DNA of 64,000 nucleotides, taken from NCBI GenBank assembly GCA_964556755.1, contig CAZKXI010000003.1, forward strand, positions 186,001 to 250,000, written 5' to 3'. The DNA is from UBA4085 sp964556755 (GTDB taxonomy: Bacteria; Acidobacteriota; Aminicenantia; Aminicenantales; UBA4085). The position numbers were made by a program, and so were the translations under genes. The notes under the pieces were generated by a model. It had not been told where the DNA came from, did not search any database, and saw only the letters and a program-made list of their open reading frames with translations. Shown here piece by piece: positions 41,881 to 51,326 of the stretch; within the stretch, counting starts at the first letter, position 1, and each line of letters starts with the position of its first letter.

Positions 41881-43703
41881 GCGAGTCAATATTCGTCCTA
41901 GCTCAATCCTCGACCACGGCTGCGGCACTTGAATTGTGGATTAAGATCGCAGGATCAACATATCAACGTTCAATCGATGTGGTCCGACATGTCTATCGGC
42001 GTCATCATCATGATTTGGGAGCCGACGAATATTCTGAGATAGAAGGGAAGATCCGCCTATTCTTAAAACGGGACGATTCGAGGCGCCACGAGATTCCGAC
42101 GATACTCGTCGATAGAATCGATGCGGACGACTTGAGCGCTATCAAAGACGGAGAATCGTGGGAAAACACGATCGCGATGCTCATCCTCTCTTTTCCAGAA
42201 GTCCGCTGGCTTTTCGCGCTCATGCGAAGTAGAGCGGAATTCCCAGTGCTCGATCACTCCCTTCTCAAGCTATTCGAAGATGTGCCGAGGAATCCAATAT
42301 TCGATGCGACTGGGTTGAGGAGCTGGGTCCTGCAAAGGACGAACATTAATATGGGAAGCGGATCTCCGATGCTGCCGGTGAGATCGAAATCACATCTGGC
42401 CGCGGCCATTGAAGATGAGATCGGATATGCTCTCTATAACGCCTACACGGCCTATCGCTTCGGCTGCCCCGCCGACGCTATTGTATCGTGGCGTTCGATG
42501 AATAACCGCTTCGGGATGAAGAAAGAACACGGGTGCTGGCTGCTCATGGAGGACATGAGCCTCAACTTTCCAGATAAGAAAAACGATGTCAAGCTTGCAC
42601 TCTTGTCTCAAAGGCAGAAATATTGCGTGGGGCTCGCGTCCGGAGACGGGAGTATCGAGAAGTCGACTTATAGAATCTTGATTACCGGGCAAACCCGTCC
42701 CGATTCCGGCTTATTGTCTGAAAACAGGGATTATCTCAGGCGAAAGGCGGTGGGGCGAGGGCGAATCATCATGAAGCCGGCCCGCGGCATGTTCGATTTA
42801 TGGAAGAGAATCGGGCTGCTCAAGCCGGGCCTCGATGAGCGAAATACAGGGCGAGTTGAGGGATTCAAGAGGCCTCAAAGCGCGTATCCATCTTCAGATG
42901 AAACGCCGCACGGTGCACCCGGCAAGCTGATGATGGTCGCCGGACGGCTGATGCAGCGTGCCCAGGCGCTCAAGGAGGGCCAGCTATCTGTCCCCCGTGC
43001 GATCCTGGGCGCGGTTTTGGCCAATGACGCTCTGGAGCTGACGTGCGGACAAACCCCGACGACAGCGCTGGAAGCCCTTTCCTTGAAGCACTTCTTCGAG
43101 GTCAAGATCGAATGCCTCTTTCTAGGGGTTGAATACAATATCAATATCAAGGACCGTTTCCGGGAGATCCGGATTGATATCCGGAGAATCCTGAGATGGG
43201 TGTATCGGCAGGCCAAAGATCGGGTGGAAGTGAACGCTCTTCTGAGCATCGCGTCGATGATCACCCGGCTTTTCCGGGAGAATGGGCAATTCGATGAGGA
43301 GCAGGCCTGTCTCAAGCTTCAAAGAGCCCTCAATCGCCGTTGGTTCTATAAGCAAAGGCCTTGGCTGAAAGGCCTGCAACCGTTTCACGCCTATATTGAA
43401 GGGCTGGTAGGCTCGTTACCGAGATTTGTTGCATCTCTGCTGACTTGGCCGACGGCCTTTGGACTTTTCACGACCTATTGGTGGGGCATCAACCTCCTCC
43501 CCGAGGGGAATGCTCTGCTGCTGAGCCGTCTCAGTATTGCAGACAATCTCTTCGCGTCCTATGTGACTTTTTTCGGTCTCCAGCCGGCGGGGAACGATCT
43601 CCAGGGCTGGGCTCAGGCTGTCACAGTCGTCCTGATCTTGCTCGGATTCCTGCATCTTGGGGTCTTTATCTCTCATCTTTATACGCTTTTATCGAGACGC
43701 TAG
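41877..43703 (+). CDS. Large cytoplasmic domain fused to a C-terminal two-TM pore-like module
   Basis: 608 residues, ATGA-coupled to the AAA+ gene. The N-terminus (IFVLAQSSTTAAALELWIKI, IPTILVDRIDADDL) could be a degenerate receiver-like fold. The middle is unassigned. Near the end, FVASLLTWPTAFGLFTTYW (~519-545) and AVTVVLILLGFLHLGVFISH (~580-600) are membrane segments separated by SYVTFFGLQPAGN, the position of a K+-channel pore loop. The layout TM-pore-TM with LGVFISHLYTLLSRR resembles Ion_trans_2, but the GYGD filter is absent. Candidate membrane-permeabilising effector; inference. Confidence 0.6.
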   Translation: MSESIFVLAQSSTTAAALELWIKIAGSTYQRSIDVVRHVYRRHHHDLGADEYSEIEGKIRLFLKRDDSRRHEIPTILVDRIDADDLSAIKDGESWENTIAMLILSFPEVRWLFALMRSRAEFPVLDHSLLKLFEDVPRNPIFDATGLRSWVLQRTNINMGSGSPMLPVRSKSHLAAAIEDEIGYALYNAYTAYRFGCPADAIVSWRSMNNRFGMKKEHGCWLLMEDMSLNFPDKKNDVKLALLSQRQKYCVGLASGDGSIEKSTYRILITGQTRPDSGLLSENRDYLRRKAVGRGRIIMKPARGMFDLWKRIGLLKPGLDERNTGRVEGFKRPQSAYPSSDETPHGAPGKLMMVAGRLMQRAQALKEGQLSVPRAILGAVLANDALELTCGQTPTTALEALSLKHFFEVKIECLFLGVEYNINIKDRFREIRIDIRRILRWVYRQAKDRVEVNALLSIASMITRLFRENGQFDEEQACLKLQRALNRRWFYKQRPWLKGLQPFHAYIEGLVGSLPRFVASLLTWPTAFGLFTTYWWGINLLPEGNALLLSRLSIADNLFASYVTFFGLQPAGNDLQGWAQAVTVVLILLGFLHLGVFISHLYTLLSRR

Positions 43704-43715
43704 GGGGGAGAAATA

Positions 43716-44000
43716 ATGGAAGAAAAGAACGCGCCCAGTTCCGAATTGATCGAGATGACGAAGGAACAGCGAAGACGAGGGCGAAGGAAGCTCGTGGCCT
43801 TAGTGACGATTGAGATCGCTTGTTTCCTTGGCTTCATAGGCTTGCCCCTATGGCTAATGACGGCGAGAGAATCAACCTGTTCTATGTTCAGCGCGTTGGG
43901 GCGGTCTGCGCTTCCTTTCTTGATCGTTTCCGTTCTATGGTATGCGTTTCTTGCTTTCGTCATAGGGGTCTGTTTCAGCTTCATTAAGAAAGACGATTGA
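43716..44000 (+). CDS. Small two-TM protein
   Basis: 94 residues with a GGGGGAG ribosome site. Basic N-terminal helix (TKEQRRRGRRKLVAL), then two membrane segments (IEIACFLGFIGLPLWLM and ALPFLIVSVLWYAFLAFVIG). Last gene of the cassette, 12 nt after the pore-like gene. Could modulate or neutralise it. No family recognised. Confidence 0.6.
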   Translation: MEEKNAPSSELIEMTKEQRRRGRRKLVALVTIEIACFLGFIGLPLWLMTARESTCSMFSALGRSALPFLIVSVLWYAFLAFVIGVCFSFIKKDD

Positions 44001-44283
44001 CCCCCAGCGAATGTGTTAGCCAGGGAGCGTGTTCCGATTTCCCGACTTTTTATCGATAAGCTTCCAAAAGTGGTCCAGCTATGGGCATGAAAAATGTGTT
44101 GCCTACCTGCGGCTTTTAAAGCGATGCCTCTACGCGGGTTTTCCCTCCTTGCCGAGGATGAGATGGCTTGTTAGAGCGGAAGCGCCCGAAAATTACGTTT
44201 TAAAGCTTTCTGGGCGGCTTAATAGAAGGGGCCCCTCCGGTTTCATCGATTCGGATCATTTTCCCGCACATTGAAGGCCGTGC

Positions 44284-44289
44284 TATCAT
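44284..44289 (+). promoter_or_regulatory. -10 box just before the AddA-like start (leaderless type)
   Basis: TATCAT ends 6 nt before the GTG at 44296 and there is no ribosome site in between. The -35 is poor (TTCCCG at 17-nt spacing). The 295-bp gap 44001-44283 otherwise shows no gene. Confidence 0.35.
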
Positions 44290-44295
44290 CCTCCC

Positions 44296-47200
44296 GTGGC
44301 CCCTCCTCCCGCCCCCGAATTCATCCTCCTCAAGGCTTCGGCCGGGTCCGGCAAGACCTATGAGCTGGCCCGCCGCTACCTGAAGCTGGCCCTGGCCTCG
44401 CCGGAAGGCGCAGACATGGGCGGCTTGGCCGGCATCCTGGCCATCACCTTCACCAAGAACGCCGCGGGCGAGATGAAGGATCGCATTCTCGGCTGGCTCA
44501 AGGAAGCCGCCTTCGGCGACGAGCGCCGGATCGCCGAGCTGCGGGAGGTCATCCCCATCCCGGCCCGCGAATTCCCGTCCCTGGCCAACCGGGCCGTTGA
44601 CCGCATCCTGGCCGAGTACGCCGACTTCCAGGTCGAGACGATCGACGGCTTCATGACCTCCGTCTTCAAGGCCTCGGCCCTGGACCTGGGCTTTCCGCCC
44701 GACTTCGAGGTCCAGCTGGAGCATGCCGAGCTTATCGACTACGCCTTCTTCCGCCACTTGCGCGGCGTCCGTCCCGGCACGCCGGAGGCGGCCGTCTTTG
44801 ACGACATTCTGGATTACCTCCTGCTCTACAAGAGCGACAAGACCTCGTTTCCATGGAATCCGACGGCCGACATCCTGGAGAAGCTGACCGAGATGTACGG
44901 GAAGCTGACGGAGCGGGCCGGCGAGCCCCGGATCGAGGACCGCTCCCGGGACCTGGGCGCCTGCGCCGCGCGCCTCAAGGCCGCCGCCGCCCTGCTCGAG
45001 GCGGCCGTCGAGGCCTCGGGCCTGGAGCGCAGCGCGCGGGGTCATGCCTTCAGCCGCATCCTGCCGGCCATCCGCGGCGACCGCCTCAGCGAGCTGGTCG
45101 GCGCCAGCTTCAAGACCCCGCCGGTCAAGAAAGGGACGGTCAAGAAAGCCGACCGGGCCCACCGGGACGCGGCATTCGCGTCCGTGAACGACGCCTGGGA
45201 TGGCCTCGCGGCGGCCGCCCAAGCCTATGTCGTCCTCTACGCCCGCGACTTCTTCACGCCCTATCTGCGGGCCTACCGCGCCCTCTCGGGCACCTTGGAC
45301 CGGGTCAAGCGCTCGCAAGGGGCGGTGTTCCTGGAGGATATGTACCGGCAGCTGTCGGGCTACATCCGGAGGGGCCTGGTCCCCGACATCTATTTCCGTT
45401 TGGGCGAGAAGGTACGTCACTTTCTCATCGACGAATTCCAGGACACCTCGCCGATGCAGTGGCTGAACCTGCGGCCGCTGGTGGAGGAATCGCTCAGCCA
45501 GGGCGGCAGCCTGCTCGTGGTCGGCGACACCAAGCAGGCCATCTACGGCTTCCGCGAGGCCGACTTCCGGATCATGAGGGCCCTGGAGTCGGGCGAGGAC
45601 TGTTTCGGGCCCGCGCCCCGGCCCCAGATCGATCCCTTGAAGAAGAACTTCCGCAGCGGCGAGGCCCTGATCAGATTCGTCCAGGGCATCTTCCACAATG
45701 TCCCGCCGGATTACGAAGAAGCCGCCGAGCTGAGCGGCCTGACGGATTTCGGGCAGGACCCCAGCGAGCGGAACGTCGGCGCGGGATACGTCGAGTATGT
45801 CCTCTTGGAAGAGGGTCAGGAGCGGGGGACAGGCAGCGGTGTGGTTAATGATGCGGACGGCGAAGCCGATGATGGACACGGGAAGACTCGATCCGAATCG
45901 GATAGGTGCGGGTCCGGTCCGGCCGCCGAAGAAGCCGATGGCGCGGTCGGAGCGGAGGCGAACGGGAAGAATGGCGAAGAGGATGACAGCGGCTCCGACG
46001 AAGACGGCGCCCCGCCCGAGGCCGGACCCGAGAAAGCCCGCGTCCAAGCCCTCGTGGCCGAGCTTCACGACCGCGGCTATGCCTATTCCGACATCGCCGT
46101 CCTGACCTACAAGAACGAGACGGTCGCTGCGGCGGCCTCCTGGCTCAACGAGATCGGCGTTCCCTTCATCCCCTTCAGCAGCCTCGACATCCGCCGCCGC
46201 GGGATCATCGCCGAAGTCCTGGCCGTGCTCCGCTTCCTGGACTCGCCGCCCGACGACTTGGCCTTCGCTACCGTTCTCCTCGGCCAGGCCTTAGGGCGGG
46301 CGGCCGGCGACGAACCGGGCCCCGAGGCGCGCCGGCGCTTCATCTTCGAATGCCGCGCCAACGGGCGGTCGCCCCTCTACGCCGCGTTTCGGGAGAGATA
46401 CCCCGCCCTCTGGGCCCGCATCTTCGAGCCTCTCTTCCAGGCCGTCGGCTACTACCCCCTCTACGATCTGGTCGTGTCCGTCTATCGCGCCTTCGACCTC
46501 TTCGCCGCCTTCCCGGGAGAAGAGGCCGCCCTGGTCCGTCTTCTGGAGGCCATCAAGGGCTTCGAGGGCCGCGGCCGCAACGATCTGCGGGAGTTCCTGG
46601 AATACACCGGCGGCGAGGGCCGAGAGGCCTGGACGGTCGATGTCCCCGAGTCGATCGACGCGGTCAAGGTCATGACCATCCACAAGGCCAAAGGGCTTGG
46701 CTTCCCGGTGACGATCTTGCTGCTCTACGGCGAAAGCTGGAAGCCGCCGGACTTCTTCCTCGACGAAGGGGGCGAAGCCGTGCCGGAGGAAGGCGGGGAG
46801 CCGGGGGAGGCGGTCGGGCCGGCCGTCCTCAAGATCAACAAGGACGTCATCGCGGCGGATGAGGGCCTGAAGCGCATCTATGAAGAGGCTCGGCTGCGCG
46901 ACCGGGTCAACAGCCTAAACACGCTCTATGTCGCCCTGACCCGGGCGGCCTCGGAGCTCTATGTCATCGGGGTGAAAAAGCCGAGGGACAAGTACCCCTT
47001 CGACGTCATGGGCGAGCCCTTCCGGTCCGCCGAATCCAAGCCCGCGGCCCGCCGCCCGCCGCCGGAGCCGGTCGGGCTGGATGTTCCGCTCCTAAGAACC
47101 CGAAACGCTCTCGATGTCGCGGCCGATCCGCGGGAAGGGCTGGATGAGGGAAGGCGGCGGCGCGGCGAGTTCGCCCATCGGATCATGGCCGAGATCGAAT

Positions 47201-47625
47201 ATGTGCCGGATGGGGACTGGCCGGCCCAAGCCGCGCTGGCGGCCTCGCGGATCGATCCGCGCTTCCGCGGCGAGCAGGGGGAGGCTTCATCGCCCGATGC
47301 GGACTCGGCCGGATTGACGGAGGCCATCGCCCGATTCTTCGCCCCAAGGCCCGCCGCGGCCTTCTTCGAGCCGCGCCCGGGCCGCCGGATCCTGCGCGAG
47401 ACGACCTTCTGTGACGCCGCCGGCCGCTCGGTCCGTATGGACCGGGTGGTTGTCGATTCCGACGCGGTGACCGTCATCGACTTCAAGACCGGCCGGGAGC
47501 CGGGCCCGGGCGATCGCGAGCAGGTCCTGGCCTATCTGGCCATCGTCCGCGACGTCTTCGGCGGCCGTCCGGCCCGGGGCGCCCTGGCCTATATCGACCG
47601 CGGGGTCTGGGAGGCGGTCGAATGA
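44296..47625 (+). CDS. addA: AddA-like UvrD helicase with C-terminal RecB-type nuclease
   Basis: 1109 residues, GTG start, apparently leaderless. Walker A LKASAGSGKTYELARRYLKL, HFLIDEFQDTSPMQW, VGDTKQAIYGFREADF, DAVKVMTIHKAKGLGFPV and YVALTRAASELYVIG are SF1A motifs. The C-terminal RecB-family nuclease has HRIMAEIE, MDRVVVDSDAVTVIDFKTG and REQVLAYLAIV (PD-(D/E)XK). With the downstream gene it would form the double-strand-break resection complex, the functional equivalent of RecBCD. An acidic, low-complexity insert lies at about residues 510-580, between helicase lobes. ATGA overlap with the partner. Confidence 0.85.
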   Translation: MAPPPAPEFILLKASAGSGKTYELARRYLKLALASPEGADMGGLAGILAITFTKNAAGEMKDRILGWLKEAAFGDERRIAELREVIPIPAREFPSLANRAVDRILAEYADFQVETIDGFMTSVFKASALDLGFPPDFEVQLEHAELIDYAFFRHLRGVRPGTPEAAVFDDILDYLLLYKSDKTSFPWNPTADILEKLTEMYGKLTERAGEPRIEDRSRDLGACAARLKAAAALLEAAVEASGLERSARGHAFSRILPAIRGDRLSELVGASFKTPPVKKGTVKKADRAHRDAAFASVNDAWDGLAAAAQAYVVLYARDFFTPYLRAYRALSGTLDRVKRSQGAVFLEDMYRQLSGYIRRGLVPDIYFRLGEKVRHFLIDEFQDTSPMQWLNLRPLVEESLSQGGSLLVVGDTKQAIYGFREADFRIMRALESGEDCFGPAPRPQIDPLKKNFRSGEALIRFVQGIFHNVPPDYEEAAELSGLTDFGQDPSERNVGAGYVEYVLLEEGQERGTGSGVVNDADGEADDGHGKTRSESDRCGSGPAAEEADGAVGAEANGKNGEEDDSGSDEDGAPPEAGPEKARVQALVAELHDRGYAYSDIAVLTYKNETVAAAASWLNEIGVPFIPFSSLDIRRRGIIAEVLAVLRFLDSPPDDLAFATVLLGQALGRAAGDEPGPEARRRFIFECRANGRSPLYAAFRERYPALWARIFEPLFQAVGYYPLYDLVVSVYRAFDLFAAFPGEEAALVRLLEAIKGFEGRGRNDLREFLEYTGGEGREAWTVDVPESIDAVKVMTIHKAKGLGFPVTILLLYGESWKPPDFFLDEGGEAVPEEGGEPGEAVGPAVLKINKDVIAADEGLKRIYEEARLRDRVNSLNTLYVALTRAASELYVIGVKKPRDKYPFDVMGEPFRSAESKPAARRPPPEPVGLDVPLLRTRNALDVAADPREGLDEGRRRRGEFAHRIMAEIEYVPDGDWPAQAALAASRIDPRFRGEQGEASSPDADSAGLTEAIARFFAPRPAAAFFEPRPGRRILRETTFCDAAGRSVRMDRVVVDSDAVTVIDFKTGREPGPGDREQVLAYLAIVRDVFGGRPARGALAYIDRGVWEAVE

Positions 47626-50600
47626 GCCTCCGGATCGTTCCGCCCCGCGAGGGCCTGGTCGTCTCGGTCATGGCCTGCCTGCACCCCAAGGGCAAGGACT
47701 ACGGCGGCCATTGGGTGGTCTTCCCGGAGCGGCGGCCCGGGTACTATCTGCGCAAAGCCCTGGCGGCCCGTGAGGGCACGGCCTTTCTCTCGCCCCGCAT
47801 CGATTCCATGGACGCCTTCGTCGACCGGGTCTACCGCGAGCGGCTGGGCCGGCGCGACAGGTCCATCGATTCCCTGGACGCGGTGGCCATCCTTTTGGAC
47901 ATCCATCGAAGCGAGTCGGGCCGGCTGGGCGGCGGCCATTTCCTGACCGCCGACCAGTTCTTCCCGCTTGGAACCAAGATCTTCCGCGACCTGGAGGAGA
48001 TGGCGGCCGCGTCGGTGAAGGGGGAGGCGCTGACCCGGGAGGACGGCTGGGCGGAGGACGGCCTGCCCGAAGCGACCCGCCGCCGCATCCAGTCCCTGTC
48101 GCTCTTCTATGAGCGGTTCTACGAGACGCTGGCCCGGCGCGGGTTCTCGACGCCCGGCTCGCGGCGCCGGGATGTGGCGGCGGCCTTGGAGCCGGAGCTT
48201 TTCGAGGGCTTCGACCGCCTCATCCTGGCCGGCTTTTTCCCCGCCCCGGGAGGCGAGACCGGCATCGTCAAGACGATGTCCTCATGGCCCAACGTAGACA
48301 TCCTCTTCCAAGCCGGCAGCGGCCTGGCCGCGGCGCTCGAACGCAGCGGGATGGCCGATCCCGGTTTGCGGGCCGAGGCGGAGAGGATTGAATCGGAGCC
48401 CGTCGCGGCTTCGATGGAATTCTTCGAAAGCCCCGACGCGCACGGCCAGGTCTTCGCCCTCAATGCCGCCCTGGCGCCCGCGCTGGCCGATCCCGCGGCC
48501 TTGGACGAGCGCAGCGTCATCGTCCTGCCGGCGGCTGAGACGCTCTTCCCGCTCCATCAGCAGACCCTGGCCGCGCTGCCGGGCGACGCTTACAACATCT
48601 CCCTCGGCTACCCTCTGTACCGCACGCCCCTGGCCGGCTTCTTCGATCGCCTGCTGGAGCTGATCCAGTCGACCGACGAGGAGGGGCGGGTCTATGCCCC
48701 TCATTACCTTCGTTTCCTGCTCCATCCCTACGTCAAAAATCTCTATTTCTACGGCGATGCGACAAACGGGGGAGCGGGAGGCGGAAATTGGGGAAGGGAG
48801 GGGCGTGAAGGCCGGAAAGGCATTGGGAAGTCGGCATCCCGGGAGCTGAATTTCGATGGAGGAAGCGCGCCGGGCGAGACTGGAGGAGGAGAAAATAGGG
48901 AATTACGTATACTGCCCTCATTTTCTTGCGAAAAAGAGGGCGACTCGGGCTCGTACCCCTATTTTACGCGGCTGATGGTCCATGCCGTGGAGGACGAGCT
49001 GCGGGAGCGGCGGACGCGGGCCTTTTGGGGTTTGGACGAGCTGGAATCCGACGCCGGCATCCGGGCCGCCGCCGCCGAGCGCCTGCGCGGCATACCGGGC
49101 GCCCCCGATCCGGCCGCCATGATGGGCCAGCTGGCCCGCATCCATGCCGCTCTGATCACTCCCTTCCAAGCCATCGGCGACGTTGGGGAATTCGCGGCCA
49201 AGCTGCGGGCGGCCCTGCTCTTCATCCACGACCACGGCACGGCTCGCCGGCACGTCTTCTTCCACCCCTATGCGGAGGCTTTCCGGGATCGGCTGGAAGC
49301 CCTCGGCCGGTCGCTTCTTGGACCGGTTGCTTTCGAAGACAAGTCCGGCTACTTCGCCCTTTTCCGCAAGGTCATCGCCGCCGGCTCCGTGCCCTTCGAA
49401 GGGACGCCGCTGCGGGGCCTGCAAGTGCTGGGTTTCTGGGAGACGCGGGGCCTGCCGTTCCGGGACGTCTCGATCCTGGACCTCGACGAGGACGTCCTGC
49501 CGGCCGCCCGGCGGGCCGACTCCCTTCTGCCCTTCGCCGCCCGCCGGGCCCTTGGCCTGCCGACTTATAAGGACGTCGAACGACGGGCCGGCTATTACCT
49601 GGACGCCCTGTTGCGGGGCGCCGACCGCATCCGGGCCTTCTGCGTCAAGTCCAAGGACCGCGTACCCAGCCGCTTCTTCGCCGCCCTTCTCTGGGAGCGG
49701 CAGAAGCGGGCCGGGGAGCCGCGGGCCGCCCGCCTTGTCGGCAAGGTCCAATACCGGATCGATCTCCAGGCGCCGCCGCTGCGGCCCGTGCCCAAGGATC
49801 CGGAGACGGCCGTTTTCCTCGGCGGCCTGGCCTTCTCGGCCACATCGCTGGACATGTACCTGCGCTGCCCGCTCCAGTTCCACCGGCGCTACGTCCTGGG
49901 CCTCAAGGAGCGCGACGAGCCGGGCGAGGAGCCTGAGGCCAAGGACATCGGCTCGTTCGTCCACTCGGTCCTCGAAGAGCACTTCGGCCCGGCGGTCGGC
50001 CGGCCGCTGCGGGCGGCGGATCTGAATCCAGCCGCCCTGGACGCCCTCCTCGAGCGCCGCTTCGCCGATGCCTTCGGGGCCGAAGCGAGCGGCGGCCTCT
50101 ACCTCCTGAAGCGGCAGGTCCGGACCCATCTGAGGGAATTCCTGACGGGGTATCAAGCCGCGATCCTGGCCGGTCTGGAAGCCGAGGGTCAGGAGCTTCG
50201 CATCTTGGGCTTGGAGCGGAAATTCGACCTGGAATGGGAAGGCCGCCGGCTGACGGCCGCCGTCGATCGGCTGGAGGCCCGCGGCGGAGAGCTCCACGTC
50301 CTGGATTACAAGACCTCGGGTCGGGCGGATCGCCAGGGCATCGACTTTGACCGGCTGGATCTCTCCGACCGGGCTTCCTGGCCCCGGCGCATCGGCAGCC
50401 TTCAGCTGCCGTTCTATCACCTCATCCTGTCGCGGGCGCCCCTTCCGCCCCCGTTCTCCTTGGAAGCCGGCGGCCGGAGGGATGTCCGCTGCGCCCTGGT
50501 TCTTCTGGGGAAGCCGAGGCTTCATCCCGGCATCGAGTTCGAAGCCTTCTCGGGCGGCCGCGAGCTCAAGAAGCTGGACGAAATATTCAGATCAGCCAAG

Positions 50601-50792
50601 TCTTCGACGGAGGAGAAAGCCGCCGCTCGGGAGGGAAGAAACCGCTTGCTGGCCGGGCGCATCGCCCTGACCGAGGCGCTGATCGGCCGCCTGCTGGCCG
50701 AGATCGCCGACCCGGCCCGCCCGTTCGATCCGGCCCTGCGGCGGCCCGAGGCCTGCGAGCGCTGCCCCTACGCCGCGATGTGCGGCCGCTGA
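47622..50792 (+). CDS. addB: AddB-like PD-(D/E)XK nuclease subunit
   Basis: 1056 residues, overlapping addA by 4 nt. The N-terminal half is a divergent, probably inactive helicase-like region. The C-terminal nuclease has YLRCPLQFHRRYVLGLKE (first Cys), LHVLDYKTSGRADRQ (nuclease core), LQLPFYHLILSR and a terminal CERCPYAAMCG, so four Cys are placed as in the AddB Fe-S nuclease. Residues ~380-450 are an unusual Gly-rich stretch encoded by a REP-like palindrome and flanking DNA (about 48760-48970), still in frame. Assignment rests on the AddA partner and domain order. Confidence 0.8.
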   Translation: MSLRIVPPREGLVVSVMACLHPKGKDYGGHWVVFPERRPGYYLRKALAAREGTAFLSPRIDSMDAFVDRVYRERLGRRDRSIDSLDAVAILLDIHRSESGRLGGGHFLTADQFFPLGTKIFRDLEEMAAASVKGEALTREDGWAEDGLPEATRRRIQSLSLFYERFYETLARRGFSTPGSRRRDVAAALEPELFEGFDRLILAGFFPAPGGETGIVKTMSSWPNVDILFQAGSGLAAALERSGMADPGLRAEAERIESEPVAASMEFFESPDAHGQVFALNAALAPALADPAALDERSVIVLPAAETLFPLHQQTLAALPGDAYNISLGYPLYRTPLAGFFDRLLELIQSTDEEGRVYAPHYLRFLLHPYVKNLYFYGDATNGGAGGGNWGREGREGRKGIGKSASRELNFDGGSAPGETGGGENRELRILPSFSCEKEGDSGSYPYFTRLMVHAVEDELRERRTRAFWGLDELESDAGIRAAAAERLRGIPGAPDPAAMMGQLARIHAALITPFQAIGDVGEFAAKLRAALLFIHDHGTARRHVFFHPYAEAFRDRLEALGRSLLGPVAFEDKSGYFALFRKVIAAGSVPFEGTPLRGLQVLGFWETRGLPFRDVSILDLDEDVLPAARRADSLLPFAARRALGLPTYKDVERRAGYYLDALLRGADRIRAFCVKSKDRVPSRFFAALLWERQKRAGEPRAARLVGKVQYRIDLQAPPLRPVPKDPETAVFLGGLAFSATSLDMYLRCPLQFHRRYVLGLKERDEPGEEPEAKDIGSFVHSVLEEHFGPAVGRPLRAADLNPAALDALLERRFADAFGAEASGGLYLLKRQVRTHLREFLTGYQAAILAGLEAEGQELRILGLERKFDLEWEGRRLTAAVDRLEARGGELHVLDYKTSGRADRQGIDFDRLDLSDRASWPRRIGSLQLPFYHLILSRAPLPPPFSLEAGGRRDVRCALVLLGKPRLHPGIEFEAFSGGRELKKLDEIFRSAKSSTEEKAAAREGRNRLLAGRIALTEALIGRLLAEIADPARPFDPALRRPEACERCPYAAMCGR
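48893..48964. repeat. REP-like palindromic element, copy 2, inside addB-like coding DNA
   Basis: Outer inverted repeat AAATAGGG (48893-48900) / CCCTATTT (48957-48964), the same as copy 1 at 2487-2519, plus an inner stem GCCCTC (48914-48919) / GAGGGC (48936-48941) absent from copy 1. Both copies share AATTAYGTATACTG after the left arm and GTACCCCTATTT at the right arm. Read through in frame by the addB-like gene. Confidence 0.65.
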
Positions 50793-50811
50793 GCCGGCTT
50801 CCGCCGCTCCC

Positions 50812-51309
50812 TTACTTGGCCTTCTCGGCCTCGAGCTCCGCGGCGTAGCTCGGGTTGGACCACTTGTAGGAGAGGGTGCCGTATTCCTTGCCCATCGGGT
50901 TCGTCTTCTCGTAGAGGGCGTCCTTGATGATCCACTTGCCGGAGACCGCCTTCTCGTTGGGGGTCATGATCTGGAGCTCGACCGTCGCGCCCGGCTCGAT
51001 GGCCGAGACTTCGGCGTACCCGGCGTCGTTCACGGTGTCCAGAAGGGCCTTGCCTTCAGCGTCGAAGAAGATGACGGTCCCGCCCACGGCGGAGATTGCC
51101 GAGCTGGAGACGTTGCTCAGCGACATGGTGAAGGTCGGCGCGATCGGGCTCATGCCCTTGATCATGTTCCCGGCTACGACCGGAGGCTTGCCGGCGCTGA
51201 TGAGCTCTTCGATGGGGGTGCCGGCCGGCTTCTTCTCGCCTTTGCAGGCGGGGAAGGCGGCCAGGACCAGGGTCAGGGCGAGGGCGACATAGGCGGTCTT
51301 GCGAAGCAT
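50812..51309 (-). CDS. Lipoprotein with FxLYD-like beta domain, unknown function
   Basis: 165 residues from ATG 51309 (AAGGAGG 6 nt upstream). Leader MLRKTAYVALALTLVLAAFP ending AC-KGEKK, so a lipobox Cys near 22. The rest is beta-rich (FTMSLSNVSSSAISAVGGTV, IFFDAEGKALLDTV, IEPGATVELQI), the pattern of small domains describing additive 'extra-cytoplasmic' beta sandwiches. Convergent with addB, 19 bp apart. Follows the next lipoprotein by 17 nt. Confidence 0.7.
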   Translation of the reverse strand: MLRKTAYVALALTLVLAAFPACKGEKKPAGTPIEELISAGKPPVVAGNMIKGMSPIAPTFTMSLSNVSSSAISAVGGTVIFFDAEGKALLDTVNDAGYAEVSAIEPGATVELQIMTPNEKAVSGKWIIKDALYEKTNPMGKEYGTLSYKWSNPSYAAELEAEKAK

Positions 51310-51326
51310 GGAGTCCTCCTTGGACC

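Noticed and set aside
44200..46068. 622-codon minus-strand open frame opposite addA
   Set aside because: Antisense to the helicase motifs of addA; Gly/Ala/Leu/Arg-rich with no domain or ribosome site.
48918..50525. 535-codon minus-strand open frame opposite addB
   Set aside because: Shadow of the nuclease-coding frame; no recognisable features.
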